From Actinobaculum sp. oral taxon 183 str. F0552 (GTDB lineage: Bacteria; Actinomycetota; Actinomycetes; Actinomycetales; Actinomycetaceae), in NCBI RefSeq assembly GCF_000466165.1, contig NZ_KE951410.1, forward strand, positions 1-54,741: a stretch of DNA of 54,741 nucleotides. Reading direction: 5' to 3'. How positions within the stretch are numbered: the first letter of the stretch is position 1; each line of letters starts with the position of its first letter. Below are positions 46,252 to 54,741 of this stretch, piece after piece. Made by a program: the position numbers and the translations under genes. The notes below the pieces were generated by a model, which had not been told where the DNA came from, did not search any database, and was given only the letters and a program-made list of their open reading frames with translations.

Positions 46252-47244
46252 ATGTCAGGGAAGACGATAGGCCTCCTCGGGGCGGGACGCATCGGAGCCA
46301 TGCACGCGGGCATCCTCGCGAAGAAGGCGGGCAAGCTGGTGGTGGCCGACCCAGCCTCCTGGCGCGCCCGGCGAGTCGCGGAGCTGCACGGTGCCGAAGT
46401 GCGCTCCCCCGAGGGCATGCTCGCCTCCGAGGATCTGGACGGACTCGTCCTCGCCACTCCGACCGACACCCACGCCGGCCTCCTCTGCGAAGCCGCTCGG
46501 CTGGGAGTGCCGATCTTCTGCGAGAAGCCCGTGGCCCTCGACGTCGAATCCACCCGGCGCGCGAACGCCGCCGCGAAGGAAGCGAACATCCCCGTCCACG
46601 TCGGCTTCCAGCGTCGTTTCGACGCCGCCTACTCCGCGGCGCGCGAGCGGCTGGCCGAAGGGGAGATCGGCGACCTGCGCCGCGTCCACATGGGCACGCT
46701 CGACCAGGCGCCCGCCGCCCGCGAATTCCTCGCCGCCAGCGGCGGGATCTTCAAGGACTGCCTCATCCACGACTTCGACGCCCTGCGCTGGGTGACCGGC
46801 CTGGAGGTCGAAGAGGTCGTCGTCTACGGCACCGATCTCGGGTTGCCCGACTTCGCGGACTTCGCAGACGCGGCGGAGGCCGTCGTCCTCCTCAGGCTCA
46901 CCGGCGGCGTGCTCGCCACCGCGCACTCGTCCCGCTTCAACGGCGCCGGATACGACGTGCGGATGGAGCTGCACGGCACGAAGGGGACCGACGTGGTCGG
47001 AATGGACGAACGGCTGCCGGTGCGCTCCCTCGAGCCGGGCGTCGCCTACCCCCGGCAAGAGCCGTGGGCGGACTTCATCGCCCGCTTCGCCGACTGCTAC
47101 GAGCGGGAACTCGACGCCTTCCTCGACGTCGTCTCCGGGCGGGCCCCGGTTCCGGCCACGATCGACGACGCCCTCGCATCCCTGCGCATCGCCATCGCCT
47201 GCGGGACGTCCCTGCGCGAGGGCCGGCCTGTCCGCGTCTCCTAG
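46252..47244 (+). CDS. Gfo/Idh/MocA family oxidoreductase
   Basis: NAD(P)-dependent dehydrogenase, often acting on inositols or sugars, 330 residues. The Rossmann motif is GLLGAGRIGAMHAGILAKKA. The family signature FCEKPVALDVEST carries the catalytic lysine region EKP, and GGIFKDCLIHDFDALRWVTG carries the Asp/His pair (D-IHDFD). HVGFQRRFDAAYSAARERLA is also typical of inositol 2-dehydrogenase-like proteins. The ATG has AAAGGAG at good distance. A sodium:solute symporter gene follows 104 bp later and may import its substrate. Confidence 0.9.
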   Translation: MSGKTIGLLGAGRIGAMHAGILAKKAGKLVVADPASWRARRVAELHGAEVRSPEGMLASEDLDGLVLATPTDTHAGLLCEAARLGVPIFCEKPVALDVESTRRANAAAKEANIPVHVGFQRRFDAAYSAARERLAEGEIGDLRRVHMGTLDQAPAAREFLAASGGIFKDCLIHDFDALRWVTGLEVEEVVVYGTDLGLPDFADFADAAEAVVLLRLTGGVLATAHSSRFNGAGYDVRMELHGTKGTDVVGMDERLPVRSLEPGVAYPRQEPWADFIARFADCYERELDAFLDVVSGRAPVPATIDDALASLRIAIACGTSLREGRPVRVS

Positions 47245-47348
47245 CCTTCGGCCTGCGAGCCTGCGCTTTGGTGGCTCGGCGCCGCTCGGCGCTGGTAGCC
47301 TGTAGCGCGTGCGTTCCACGACGGCACGCACCGAAAGGGAATCTACCG

Positions 47349-49052
47349 ATGGATCTACGGCTCGACGCGACGGTGTTCGACTACTCGTTCGTCGTCGTCT
47401 ACCTGTTTTTCGTCATCGCGATCGGAGTCGTGACGAAGCGGAAGGTGCTCACGAGCGAGGACTACTTCCTCTCCGGGCGCTCCCTGCCCGCCTGGATCTG
47501 CGCCTTGGCCTTCCTCTCAGCCAACATCGGCGCCACCGAGCTGATCGGCATGGCGGCCAACGGATCCCAGTACGGACTGGCGACGGTCCACTACTACTGG
47601 ATCGGCGCCGTGCCCGCGATGGTCTTCCTCGGCCTGATCATGATGCCCTTCTATTACGGCTCGAAGGTCCGGTCGGTGCCCGAATACCTCCGCCTGAGGT
47701 TCAACCGGCCCACGCACATGTACCAGTCGGTCGTCTTCGCCGTCGCGACGATCCTCGTGGCCGGGATCAACCTGTTCGCCCTCGCCCTCCTCATCAACGT
47801 GCTCATCGGCTGGCCCCTGTGGGCCTCCATCATCGCGGCCGCCGGGGTCGTGCTCCTCTACACGACGATGGGCGGCCTGACCGCCACCATGTACAACGAG
47901 GTGCTGCAGTTCTTCATCATCGTCGCCTTCCTCGTCCCGCTCACGGTCGGCGGGCTCATCCGCGTCGGCGGGATCGACGGACTGCTGGAGGCCCTGCGGA
48001 CCAACGCCGTTCTGGGGGAGAACGGCCTGTCGGTGTGGGGCGGAACCGGGCTGAGGAACACCACCAATCCCTACGGCAACTGGATCGCCCTGCTGCTGGG
48101 CATGGGCTTCGTCAACTCCTTCGGATACTGGACCACCAACTTCACCGAGGTCCAGCGCGCCCTGTCGGCCAAAGACATGTCCGCGGCGCGGCGCACGCCC
48201 ATCATCGCCGCGATCCCGAAGATGCTCCTGCCGGCCATCATCATCATGCCGGGGCTCGTGGCCGCCGTCCTCGTCCCGGAGCTCGCCGAGGGCGAGCTCG
48301 AGTACAACGAAGCCCTGCCCGCCCTGATCGGGCGTGTCATGCCCACCGGCCTCGTGGGGCTGGCCCTGGCGGCCCTCATCGCGGCCTTCATGGCGGGCAT
48401 GGCCGCCAACGTCTCCTCCTTCAACACGGTGGTCACCTACGACCTGTGGCAGACCTACGTCAAGAAGGGCCGCAGCGACGCGTACTATCTGCGGATCGGG
48501 CGCAAGCTCACCGTCGGGGGAGTGCTCGTGGCCGTCGGCGCGGCCTTCATCGCCGCCGAATTCCGGAACATCCAGGACTACATCCAGCTCCTCCAGTCGA
48601 TCTTCAATGCGCCGCTCTTCGCCACGTTCGTGCTCGGCATGTTCTGGAAGCGCATGAGCGGCCCGGCCGGCCTGTGGGGCCTGGTCGCCGGCGCGGCGGG
48701 CGCGGCCGGCGTCCAGATCGCCTACTCGAACGGGCTGTGGGAGTTCAACTCCCAGCAGGCGGCCTCGTTCACCGGCAGCGGCATGGCCTTCGTGTTCGAT
48801 GTCGCCGTATCCGTCCTCGTGACCCTGAGGACGGCGCCCAAGCCCGTCGAAGAACTCGACGGGCTCGTGTGGGGCCGTACGAAGATGGCGGTCAAAGGCA
48901 GCTACCCCGCGCCCGATCTGCACCGTGCGGCGATCCAAGCCGAGCGGGAGCGGGTCGCCGAAGGGCGCCCGCTGACGTGGTGGGAGAACCCGTGGCCGCT
49001 CGGAATCGCCGTCATGGCCGTTCTCGTCATTCTCAATCTCACGGTAGGCTGA
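47349..49052 (+). CDS. Sodium:solute symporter (SSS family)
   Basis: Sodium-coupled importer of 567 residues with about 13-14 hydrophobic helices. Family signatures are TSEDYFLSGRSLPAWICALA, FLSANIGATELIGMAANGSQ, MPFYYGSKVRSVPEYLRLRF, YTTMGGLTATMYNEVLQFFI and AAFMAGMAANVSSFNTVVTY. The C-terminal segment ends WWENPWPLGIAVMAVLVILN. An AAAGGGA site precedes the ATG. TAGCCT at 47296-47301 could be its -10 box. Paired with the Idh/MocA-type dehydrogenase upstream and a small membrane protein downstream (15 bp). A sugar or polyol such as inositol is a reasonable but unproven substrate. Confidence 0.92.
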   Translation: MDLRLDATVFDYSFVVVYLFFVIAIGVVTKRKVLTSEDYFLSGRSLPAWICALAFLSANIGATELIGMAANGSQYGLATVHYYWIGAVPAMVFLGLIMMPFYYGSKVRSVPEYLRLRFNRPTHMYQSVVFAVATILVAGINLFALALLINVLIGWPLWASIIAAAGVVLLYTTMGGLTATMYNEVLQFFIIVAFLVPLTVGGLIRVGGIDGLLEALRTNAVLGENGLSVWGGTGLRNTTNPYGNWIALLLGMGFVNSFGYWTTNFTEVQRALSAKDMSAARRTPIIAAIPKMLLPAIIIMPGLVAAVLVPELAEGELEYNEALPALIGRVMPTGLVGLALAALIAAFMAGMAANVSSFNTVVTYDLWQTYVKKGRSDAYYLRIGRKLTVGGVLVAVGAAFIAAEFRNIQDYIQLLQSIFNAPLFATFVLGMFWKRMSGPAGLWGLVAGAAGAAGVQIAYSNGLWEFNSQQAASFTGSGMAFVFDVAVSVLVTLRTAPKPVEELDGLVWGRTKMAVKGSYPAPDLHRAAIQAERERVAEGRPLTWWENPWPLGIAVMAVLVILNLTVG

Positions 49053-49067
49053 CGGAGGAGGAATCCG

Positions 49068-49511
49068 ATGCCCGACGACACCCGCAAACCCGCCGAGACC
49101 GCCCCGCGCGAAGCGGTGGAGGCCGGCGCCGGCACCGCCCCGGACGGTGGCGGGCGGAACGCGGCGAAGCCGCTCCCGGACCCCGGGCGGAACCGGGCCG
49201 GGCGGTATCCGCGGTTCTCCCGCGTCGCGCTCATGGACCTCCGTGCCTGGGTCGCCGCCATGTTCCTCGTCTTCGGGCTCATGCTCTCCTGCTACGGCCT
49301 GTGCTTCGTCACGGACGAAGACCTCGCCAAGGCCGGCGGGGCCAACCTCGACCTGTGGACCGGCGTCGGCATGATCGCCTTCGCCGCAGCCTTCGCCGCA
49401 TGGCTCGTGCTCCGGCCGCCCGAAGTGGGGGAGGCCGAGATCGCAGACCCCGAGGACGGCGTCGAATGCATGTCCCCGCCGATCGACGGCCGCGCCGACG
49501 CCGCCGAGTGA
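49068..49511 (+). CDS. Small two-helix membrane protein downstream of the symporter
   Basis: A 147-residue protein of unknown function. The first 55 residues are hydrophilic and rich in Pro, Gly and Arg. Two hydrophobic segments follow (AWVAAMFLVFGLMLSCYGLC and GVGMIAFAAAFAAWLVL), joined by a short loop (VTDEDLAKAGGANLDLWT). The C-terminus is acidic. The symporter gene ends 15 bp before, and an RBS (GGAGGA) precedes the ATG, so they are probably one operon. It may stabilise or regulate the symporter. I do not recognise the family by name. Confidence 0.75.
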   Translation: MPDDTRKPAETAPREAVEAGAGTAPDGGGRNAAKPLPDPGRNRAGRYPRFSRVALMDLRAWVAAMFLVFGLMLSCYGLCFVTDEDLAKAGGANLDLWTGVGMIAFAAAFAAWLVLRPPEVGEAEIADPEDGVECMSPPIDGRADAAE

Positions 49512-49555
49512 GCTGTGGGAATTGAGAGCCGCCGGGTGAGCTATGGGAACTGAGA
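49500..49555 (+). repeat. Two imperfect 28-bp tandem repeats across a stop codon
   Basis: Two units of 28 bp differ at only three positions. The first contains the TGA of the small membrane protein gene, and the second repeats the same context just after it. The pattern suggests a recent slippage duplication. Confidence 0.7.
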
Positions 49556-49847
49556 ATTCGTGCGCCGAGTCCGCAGGCGAGCGCACACTGGTGTAGGAAG
49601 GCGGCCCTCGGGACCTTTGGTCGCAGGAAGGGCGTGCCGCGCTGCTACCTTTCAGCTATGGTCTGGCGCGAAGCGCAGGCCGCTCGGCGCACTCGACGAC
49701 GAAAAGTGCTCCGGCCGGCCGCTCACCGCCTCCGGGGGCGGATCCCAGCCGCTCAGAACCTCATTTTTGGACACTGCCCGTCCAATTTTTCACTCGCGGA
49801 CGCAATGGGCGCGGCCGCGTATTCCTTCAATGACGAAAGGGACGTCC
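49512..49847. promoter_or_regulatory. Upstream region of the cai-like operon
   Basis: 336 bp without a convincing gene. It holds the second tandem repeat unit, then GC-rich sequence, then an AT-rich patch at about 49761-49795 that includes the inverted repeat listed at 49767. The promoter of the MFS-esterase-caiA-caiB operon must lie here. I could not fix a -10/-35 pair with confidence. Confidence 0.5.
49767..49785. promoter_or_regulatory. Inverted repeat TTGGAC-N7-GTCCAA upstream of the cai-like operon
   Basis: Six-base perfect arms with a seven-base spacer are flanked by T-runs on both sides, about 60 bp before the MFS start. Size and symmetry fit a dimeric repressor or activator site. No regulator gene is adjacent in the window. 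Confidence 0.45.
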
Positions 49848-51242
49848 ATGCCTTCTATAACCCGCGGCGAACGCCGCACGAGCGACTTGACGGGGTTCCA
49901 ACGGTGGTTCCTCCTGGTGCTCGTCTCCATGGGCTCGTCGATCATCTACACGCCCGCCTACCTGAAGAACGTTTTCTACGATCCGCTGATGAAGGCCATC
50001 GGAACGGACAACGCCGGGCTGGGAAAGCTGCTGGGCGCCTACGCCCTGACGGCCACGATCTGCTACCTTCCATCGGGGATCGTGGCCGACAAGATCAGGG
50101 TGCGCACCCTTTCGTGGGTCGGCTTCGGACTGACCGCCGTCCTCACCTACGTCTACGCGCTGCTGCCGTCCTTCAACACCCTCATGTTCGTCTTCGTCGG
50201 GATGGGGATAACCACCATCCTCATATGGTGGGGCATCCGCTACAAGCTGGTCAGACTCGTCTCCGATGAGGAGTCCTACCCGCGCAACATCGGCGTCTCC
50301 TACGGGATCTACGGAGCCGCGGGGCTCGTGGTCGGATTCATCAACCTGTGGATCATCAAGCTCTTCGCCGACTCGATCGAGGGAGGCGTGCGCGCGCTCC
50401 TCATCTTCCTGGGAACCTTCATCCTGGCCCTCGCCATCCTGTCCTTCTTGTTCATCCCGAAGTTCGAGGGGGAGATCGACAAGGACAAGAGCTCCTTCAG
50501 CCCCGCCGAGCTCATCGAGGCCCTGAAGAACCCCGTCGTGTGGATGTCGGCCGCCTGCATGTTCTGCGTCTACTTCTACTACACGGGCGTCGCCTACACG
50601 ACTCCGTACCTCAGCGACGTCATGGGCGCGGCGCTCGGCGTCGTCACCTTCATCTCCATCGTCCGCACCTACGGCATCACGCTCCTGTCCGGGCCGGCTT
50701 TCGGCTTCCTGGCCAAGACGGTCGGCTCGCCGTCCCGGGTCATCCTCTACGGCTCGGTCGTGGCCGCCGGCGGCCTCCTCGTGTTCACCGTCCTGCCGAC
50801 GAAGGCCTTCATGGTCTACGTCGCCGCGGCGATCATCGTCCTGCTCGGATTCATCGCCAACGGCGTATTCGGCGTGGTCTCCTCCCAGCTGACGGAAGGC
50901 AAGGTGCCCCTGACCATCTTCGGAACGGCGACGGGGATCCTCTCAGTCGTCGGATTCCTCCCCGACACCTTCTCCTCCACGTGGTTCGGCGCCATGATCG
51001 ACGACGCCAAGCGGGGAGGCGACAAGCTGGGAGCCAGCGCCTACAAGATGATCTTCATCATCCTCGCGGTCTCGGCGATCCTCGCGGCCGCCTTCGCCAT
51101 GCTCCTGCTGTGGTACGTGCGCCGCCGGCCCTCCACAGCCGAGGACGGGCCGGACTCGGCCCCGATCCCGGCCGAGGCCGACGCCGAAGAGCGCGAGGCG
51201 GCCGCCGTCTCCTCCTCTCCGTTCTCGGAATCGGAGAAGTGA
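49848..51242 (+). CDS. MFS transporter of the cai-like operon
   Basis: A 464-residue major facilitator with twelve hydrophobic segments, beginning FQRWFLLVLVSMGSSIIYTP. Loop 2-3 reads LPSGIVADKIRVRTLSWVGF. The centre has a charged linker (FEGEIDKDKSSFSPAELIEA), and the tail is acidic and Ser-rich (EDGPDSAPIPAEADAEEREA). The pattern is that of OPA/ACS-like and oxalate-type permeases. It is first in an operon with an esterase, caiA and caiB. It may therefore import carnitine, crotonobetaine or an ester, in place of the BCCT antiporter CaiT of enterobacteria. The RBS GAAAGG precedes the ATG, and the stop overlaps the next start (TGATG). Confidence 0.82.
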   Translation: MPSITRGERRTSDLTGFQRWFLLVLVSMGSSIIYTPAYLKNVFYDPLMKAIGTDNAGLGKLLGAYALTATICYLPSGIVADKIRVRTLSWVGFGLTAVLTYVYALLPSFNTLMFVFVGMGITTILIWWGIRYKLVRLVSDEESYPRNIGVSYGIYGAAGLVVGFINLWIIKLFADSIEGGVRALLIFLGTFILALAILSFLFIPKFEGEIDKDKSSFSPAELIEALKNPVVWMSAACMFCVYFYYTGVAYTTPYLSDVMGAALGVVTFISIVRTYGITLLSGPAFGFLAKTVGSPSRVILYGSVVAAGGLLVFTVLPTKAFMVYVAAAIIVLLGFIANGVFGVVSSQLTEGKVPLTIFGTATGILSVVGFLPDTFSSTWFGAMIDDAKRGGDKLGASAYKMIFIILAVSAILAAAFAMLLLWYVRRRPSTAEDGPDSAPIPAEADAEEREAAAVSSSPFSESEK

Positions 51243-52234
51243 TGGGCCGCAAACTCGACGTGCCGGCCCTCTGGTCGGAGCAGATGGGAGCGGCCGTGGC
51301 CAAACAGCGCGAGCTCGCGGCCGACGCCTACTCGACCGACCAGAGCTTCGCGCAGATGCGCGAGGCGTACAACCGCGAGCGGGCCTTCTGGAACGAAGGG
51401 GGGCCGGCTCCCGCCTCCACCCGGAACGGGACGCTGCCCACGCGCCACGGGCGGGTGCCCGTGCGGATGCACCGCCCGAGCGACGCCCCCAGGCTGCCGG
51501 TGATCGTCTACATCCACGGCGGCGGGTGGGTGCTCGGCAACCTCGACACCCACGACCGGATCACCCGCACCCTGGCCGCCGAGACGGGGGCCGCCGTCCT
51601 GGCCGTCGACTACACGCTCTCCCCGGAGGCCCGCTTCCCGCAGGCGCTCGAGGAGTGCGTCGACGCGATCCGGGCACTGCGGGAATCCTGCGACGAGTGG
51701 GGGATCGACCCCGCAGGAGTGTCGATAGCGGGCGACTCGGGGGGAGCCAACCTGGCCCTGGGCGCGTTCCTGCACTTGCGCGACGAGGAGAGGGCCGCCG
51801 ACGGCATCGCCTGCCTGCTGCTCTTCTACGGCTCCTACGGCATGAGGGACTCGACGTCCATGCGCCTGCTGGGCGGACCGTGGGACGGGCTGACCGAGGA
51901 GGACTACGCCTGGTACAGGGGGCTCTACTTCGAGAACGAAGCCGACCAGTCCAGCCCCTACTTCGATCTCCTCGCGGGCGACTTCTCGCTCGGCGTGCCC
52001 GCCTGCTACGTCGCGGCGGCCGAATTCGACCCGCTCAGGGACGATTCGCGCACCCTGACCACTATGCTCAAGCTGGCCGGCGTCGACGTGCGCTACGAGG
52101 AGTTCCCGGGGGTGATCCATGGCTTCCTCCACCACAGCCGACTGCTCGACTCCGCGCGGGAGGCCCTCGCGCACGCCGCGGAATTCCATCGATCGCACGC
52201 CCGAGCGATCGCCACTACGACGACAAACGATTAA
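51242..52234 (+). CDS. Alpha/beta hydrolase, HSL-type esterase
   Basis: Carboxylesterase of the hormone-sensitive lipase family, 330 residues. The oxyanion-hole motif YIHGGGWVLGN lies near residues 91-101. The nucleophile is in GDSGGANLALGA (Ser near 164). The acid residue is in EFDPLRDDS (near 263), and the histidine in GVIHGFLHH (near 293), so the triad is complete. It shares one base with the MFS stop and is followed by caiA after 19 bp. In this setting it could release carnitine or crotonobetaine from an ester such as acylcarnitine. This is inference. The known E. coli cai operon has no such enzyme. Confidence 0.9.
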   Translation: MGRKLDVPALWSEQMGAAVAKQRELAADAYSTDQSFAQMREAYNRERAFWNEGGPAPASTRNGTLPTRHGRVPVRMHRPSDAPRLPVIVYIHGGGWVLGNLDTHDRITRTLAAETGAAVLAVDYTLSPEARFPQALEECVDAIRALRESCDEWGIDPAGVSIAGDSGGANLALGAFLHLRDEERAADGIACLLLFYGSYGMRDSTSMRLLGGPWDGLTEEDYAWYRGLYFENEADQSSPYFDLLAGDFSLGVPACYVAAAEFDPLRDDSRTLTTMLKLAGVDVRYEEFPGVIHGFLHHSRLLDSAREALAHAAEFHRSHARAIATTTTND

Positions 52235-52253
52235 GGATTGAGGAACCAATTCA

Positions 52254-53387
52254 ATGGACTTTTCATTCAACGAAGACCAGGCCCTCATGGTCGAGGGGTT
52301 CGCCGAGGTCATGCGCTCGCGTCCGTGGGAGAAGTACTTCCACGAATGCGACGAGAAGTCGGAGTACCCCGTCGAATGGGTCAAGGCCGTCTGCGAGATC
52401 GGATTCGACCGGATCCTCCTGCCCGAAGAGCACGACGGGCTCGGACTGGACTGGTCGACGCTCGCCGCCGCCTACGAAGTGCTCGGCCGCATGGGAGGCC
52501 CGACCTACGTCCTCTACCAGCTGCCGTGCTTCGACACCGTGCTCCGCGAGGGCACCGAAGAGCAGAAGAAGGCCGTCCTCGCCTACGTGGGCACCGGCGA
52601 GCAGGTCCTCAACTACGCGATGACCGAGCCCAGCGCCGGATCCTCGTGGGACGACATGCGCACGACCTACACGCGCCGCGACGGCAAGGTCTACCTCAAC
52701 GGGCACAAGACCTTCCAGACGTCGGGCATGAGGGTCCCCTACATGGTCGTCATGGCCAGGAACGCCGACGACATGAGCGTGTACTCCGAGTGGTTCGTCG
52801 ACATGTCCAAATCCGGGATCACCAAGGAGCCCCTCCACAAGCTCGGGCTGCGAATGGACTCCTGCGCGGAGATCTACTTCGACGACGTCGAGCTCGACGA
52901 ATCCGACCTCTTCGGCACCGAGGGCAACGGCTTTATGCGCGGGGTCAAGGACTTCGACCTGGAGCGCTTCCTGGTGGCCCTGACCAACTACGGACAGGCC
53001 TACTGCGCCTTCGAGGACGCCGCCGTCTACGCCAACCAGCGCGTCCAGGGGGGCAAGGCGATCGCCCGGCATCAGCTCATCCAGGAGAAGTTCGCGAACA
53101 TGAAGGTCCGCCTGACCAACATGCGCAACATGCTCTTCGAGATCGCCTGGAAGGCCGACAACGACCGGCTCGGCCGGGGCGACTGCTCCATGGCCAAGTA
53201 CTACTGCTCCCACGCCGCCTTCGACGTCGTCGACGACGCGCTCCAAGTCCTCGCGGGCATCGGCATCACCGGCGAGCACCGCGTCCAGCGCTTCTACCGC
53301 GACCTGCGCGTGGACCGGGTGTCGGGGGGAACCGACGAGGTGATGCTCCTGACCGCGGGACGCGCGGCCCTCAAGGAGTACCGCTGA
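52254..53387 (+). CDS. caiA: Crotonobetainyl-CoA reductase-like acyl-CoA dehydrogenase (CaiA)
   Basis: Very close in segment order and length to E. coli CaiA, which reduces crotonobetainyl-CoA to gamma-butyrobetainyl-CoA anaerobically. The 377 residues begin [20 protein letters not shown]. Shared stretches include [100 protein letters not shown] and [20 protein letters not shown]. Like CaiA it has SGGTDE in place of the EGT triplet, so the usual catalytic glutamate position is changed. An AAGGATTGAGGA stretch lies upstream of the ATG. It is followed by caiB after 118 bp. Confidence 0.88.
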   Translation: MDFSFNEDQALMVEGFAEVMRSRPWEKYFHECDEKSEYPVEWVKAVCEIGFDRILLPEEHDGLGLDWSTLAAAYEVLGRMGGPTYVLYQLPCFDTVLREGTEEQKKAVLAYVGTGEQVLNYAMTEPSAGSSWDDMRTTYTRRDGKVYLNGHKTFQTSGMRVPYMVVMARNADDMSVYSEWFVDMSKSGITKEPLHKLGLRMDSCAEIYFDDVELDESDLFGTEGNGFMRGVKDFDLERFLVALTNYGQAYCAFEDAAVYANQRVQGGKAIARHQLIQEKFANMKVRLTNMRNMLFEIAWKADNDRLGRGDCSMAKYYCSHAAFDVVDDALQVLAGIGITGEHRVQRFYRDLRVDRVSGGTDEVMLLTAGRAALKEYR

Positions 53388-53505
53388 GGCGCGATCCGCC
53401 GGCCCGGGGCGCGAGGCGGCCCGAGCCGGCGAACGGGCGGGCCCTGCGCGCTGCGGCGCCCGGAAGCGAAGAGCAAACCACAACGGAAAAGCAGAAAGGC
53501 TGAAC
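53388..53505 (+). other. caiA-caiB intergenic spacer
   Basis: 118 bp of GC-rich sequence that turns AT-richer before caiB (CAAACCACAACGGAAAAGCA), with AGAAAGG as ribosome-binding site about nine bases before the ATG. I see no strong hairpin, so both genes may be cotranscribed. Confidence 0.5.
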
Positions 53506-54714
53506 ATGGAAACGACGAAGCCGTCGTTCGGCCCCCTCGACGACGTCAAGGTCGTCTACTCGGCCGTCGAGATCGCGGCCCCGACCGCGGCGGAGATCAT
53601 GGCCGAATGGGGAGCCGACGTCACGTGGATCGAGAACACGTGGACGGGCGACTCGATGCGGGACACCACGTGGACCAAGGAGATGGAGCGGCGCAACCAG
53701 CGCTCGATCTCGATCAACACCTTCTCCGACGAGGGCAAAGAGATCCTCCTGCGCCTCGTCGGGGACGCCGACATCTTCATCGAGGCCTCGAAGGGCCCGA
53801 CGTTCGCCCGCAAGGGCATCACCGACGACATGCTGTGGGAGGCGAATCCGAAGCTCGTCATCGTCCACGTCTCCGGGTTCGGACAATGGGGGGACCCCGA
53901 ACGGGTCAACAGCGCCGCCTACGACCTGACGGTGGCGGCGTACGCGGGAATCATCGCGCAGAACGGCACCCCCGAACAGCCCACCAACATCGCCCCCTAC
54001 TCCGGCGACTACTTCAACTCCCTCATGATCGTCTCCTCGGCGCTGGCGGCCCTCCACAAGGCCAAGGCCACCGGGAGAGGGGAGAGCATCGACTTGGCGA
54101 TGTACGAGACCCTCCTGCGAGTGGGCACCTACTACATGATGGACTACCTCAACGAGGGAACCCTCTACCCCCGCCCCGGAGCCAGGCACCAGAACCTGTG
54201 CGCCATCGGCGAGTACAAGTGCAAGGACGGGTACATCGGGCTGTGCGTCTACGGCGTCCCGCAGAACAAGTACCTGCTCGAGACCATCGGGCTCGGCGAC
54301 CTGTGGGGAACCGAGGACTACCCGGAGGACACCTCCGCCCTGTGGCTCGACGGCCCCAAGGCCCAGCTGATCGAACGGAAGCTTGAAGAGTACCTCGCCA
54401 CCCAGAACAAGGCGGACGTGCAACGCGACTTCACCGCCCACAGGATCGCCGCCCAGGCCGTCAACGAGTTCGCCGACATCCTCGCCGAAGACCACGTGGA
54501 CAAGCGAGAGTGCTTCATCGAATGGGAGAACGCGGACGGCAGGAAGGTCAGAGGCCTGAACACCTTCCCCAAGTTCTCGCGCAACCCCGGCGCCTTCTGG
54601 CGGCCTACCCCTCCCCTCGGGTACGACACGCGCGACGTCCTGAGGCGAGCCGGGTTCGACGACGAGGACATCGAACGCTTCGAGGCCTCCGGCAACGTGA
54701 GATTCGGCGACTGA
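53506..54714 (+). CDS. caiB: L-carnitine/gamma-butyrobetaine CoA-transferase-like protein (CaiB)
   Basis: Class III CoA-transferase of 402 residues, aligned with E. coli CaiB along its full length. CaiB moves CoA from gamma-butyrobetainyl-CoA to carnitine or crotonobetaine. Diagnostic stretches are FGPLDDVKVVYSAVEIAAPT, AEWGADVTWIENTW, ADIFIEASKGPTFARKGITD, NPKLVIVHVSGFGQWGD, GRGESIDLAMYETLLRVGTY and PKFSRNPGAFWRPTPPLGYD. Asp168 in PYSGDYFNSL matches the active-site Asp169 of E. coli CaiB (PYTADYFSG). The gene is complete, and the window ends 27 bp later, so caiC/caiD-like genes may follow outside. Confidence 0.9.
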   Translation: METTKPSFGPLDDVKVVYSAVEIAAPTAAEIMAEWGADVTWIENTWTGDSMRDTTWTKEMERRNQRSISINTFSDEGKEILLRLVGDADIFIEASKGPTFARKGITDDMLWEANPKLVIVHVSGFGQWGDPERVNSAAYDLTVAAYAGIIAQNGTPEQPTNIAPYSGDYFNSLMIVSSALAALHKAKATGRGESIDLAMYETLLRVGTYYMMDYLNEGTLYPRPGARHQNLCAIGEYKCKDGYIGLCVYGVPQNKYLLETIGLGDLWGTEDYPEDTSALWLDGPKAQLIERKLEEYLATQNKADVQRDFTAHRIAAQAVNEFADILAEDHVDKRECFIEWENADGRKVRGLNTFPKFSRNPGAFWRPTPPLGYDTRDVLRRAGFDDEDIERFEASGNVRFGD

Positions 54715-54741
54715 GCCGTCGGGGGCGGGCCGCGGGGCCCG

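Overview
The window is high-GC DNA of actinobacterial type. Coding strands are GC-rich at third positions, GTG starts are common, and several starts sit just downstream of a TANNNT box. The core gene order rimI, tsaD, groES, guaB, guaB3 is the one known from mycobacteria and other Actinomycetes. A facultatively anaerobic member of the Actinomycetaceae (Actinomyces/Schaalia-like) would fit, but that is inference. I see no tRNA, rRNA, transposase, integrase or CRISPR array.

The core backbone is interrupted by accessory blocks. Between rimI (left edge, cut by the window) and tsaD lie about 14 kb. They hold sdhCAB (succinate dehydrogenase/fumarate reductase), a GltD-like flavoprotein, a TetR regulator, and a minus-strand set for CoA-linked acid metabolism: two acyl-CoA dehydrogenases, a HadA/FldA-like class III CoA-transferase, an AMP-forming acyl-CoA ligase and two MFS transporters. 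After tsaD, a THUMP-like methyltransferase gene and a CIRCE-controlled groES without groEL, a second block of about 16 kb precedes guaB. It is a nitrate-respiration and molybdenum module: narK-narGHJI, a HTH regulator fused to MoaD, moaE, moeA and moaC, all on the minus strand. It continues with mobA, a MogA-like gene, modA and a fused modBC. Together these genes import molybdate, build the cofactor and use it in the membrane nitrate reductase.

The guaB, DnaQ-like exonuclease and guaB3 block is followed by a NodB-type deacetylase lipoprotein, a GNAT acetyltransferase and glutamine-dependent NAD synthetase (nadE). Directly upstream of nadE lies a conspicuous AT-rich island. It encodes a WXG-motif protein of 880 residues and a small helical partner, both probably type VII (ESX) secretion substrates. 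At its edge is an exact 139-bp copy of the 5' end of nadE, which marks a recombination scar.

The right end carries an Idh/MocA-type dehydrogenase, a sodium:solute symporter with a small membrane partner, and a plus-strand operon: MFS transporter, alpha/beta esterase, caiA and caiB. CaiA and CaiB look like true orthologues of the E. coli carnitine-pathway proteins. Anaerobic crotonobetaine/carnitine reduction is the best guess for this operon. The whole window reads as a concentration of anaerobic electron-acceptor functions (fumarate, nitrate, enoyl-CoA) set into a housekeeping backbone.
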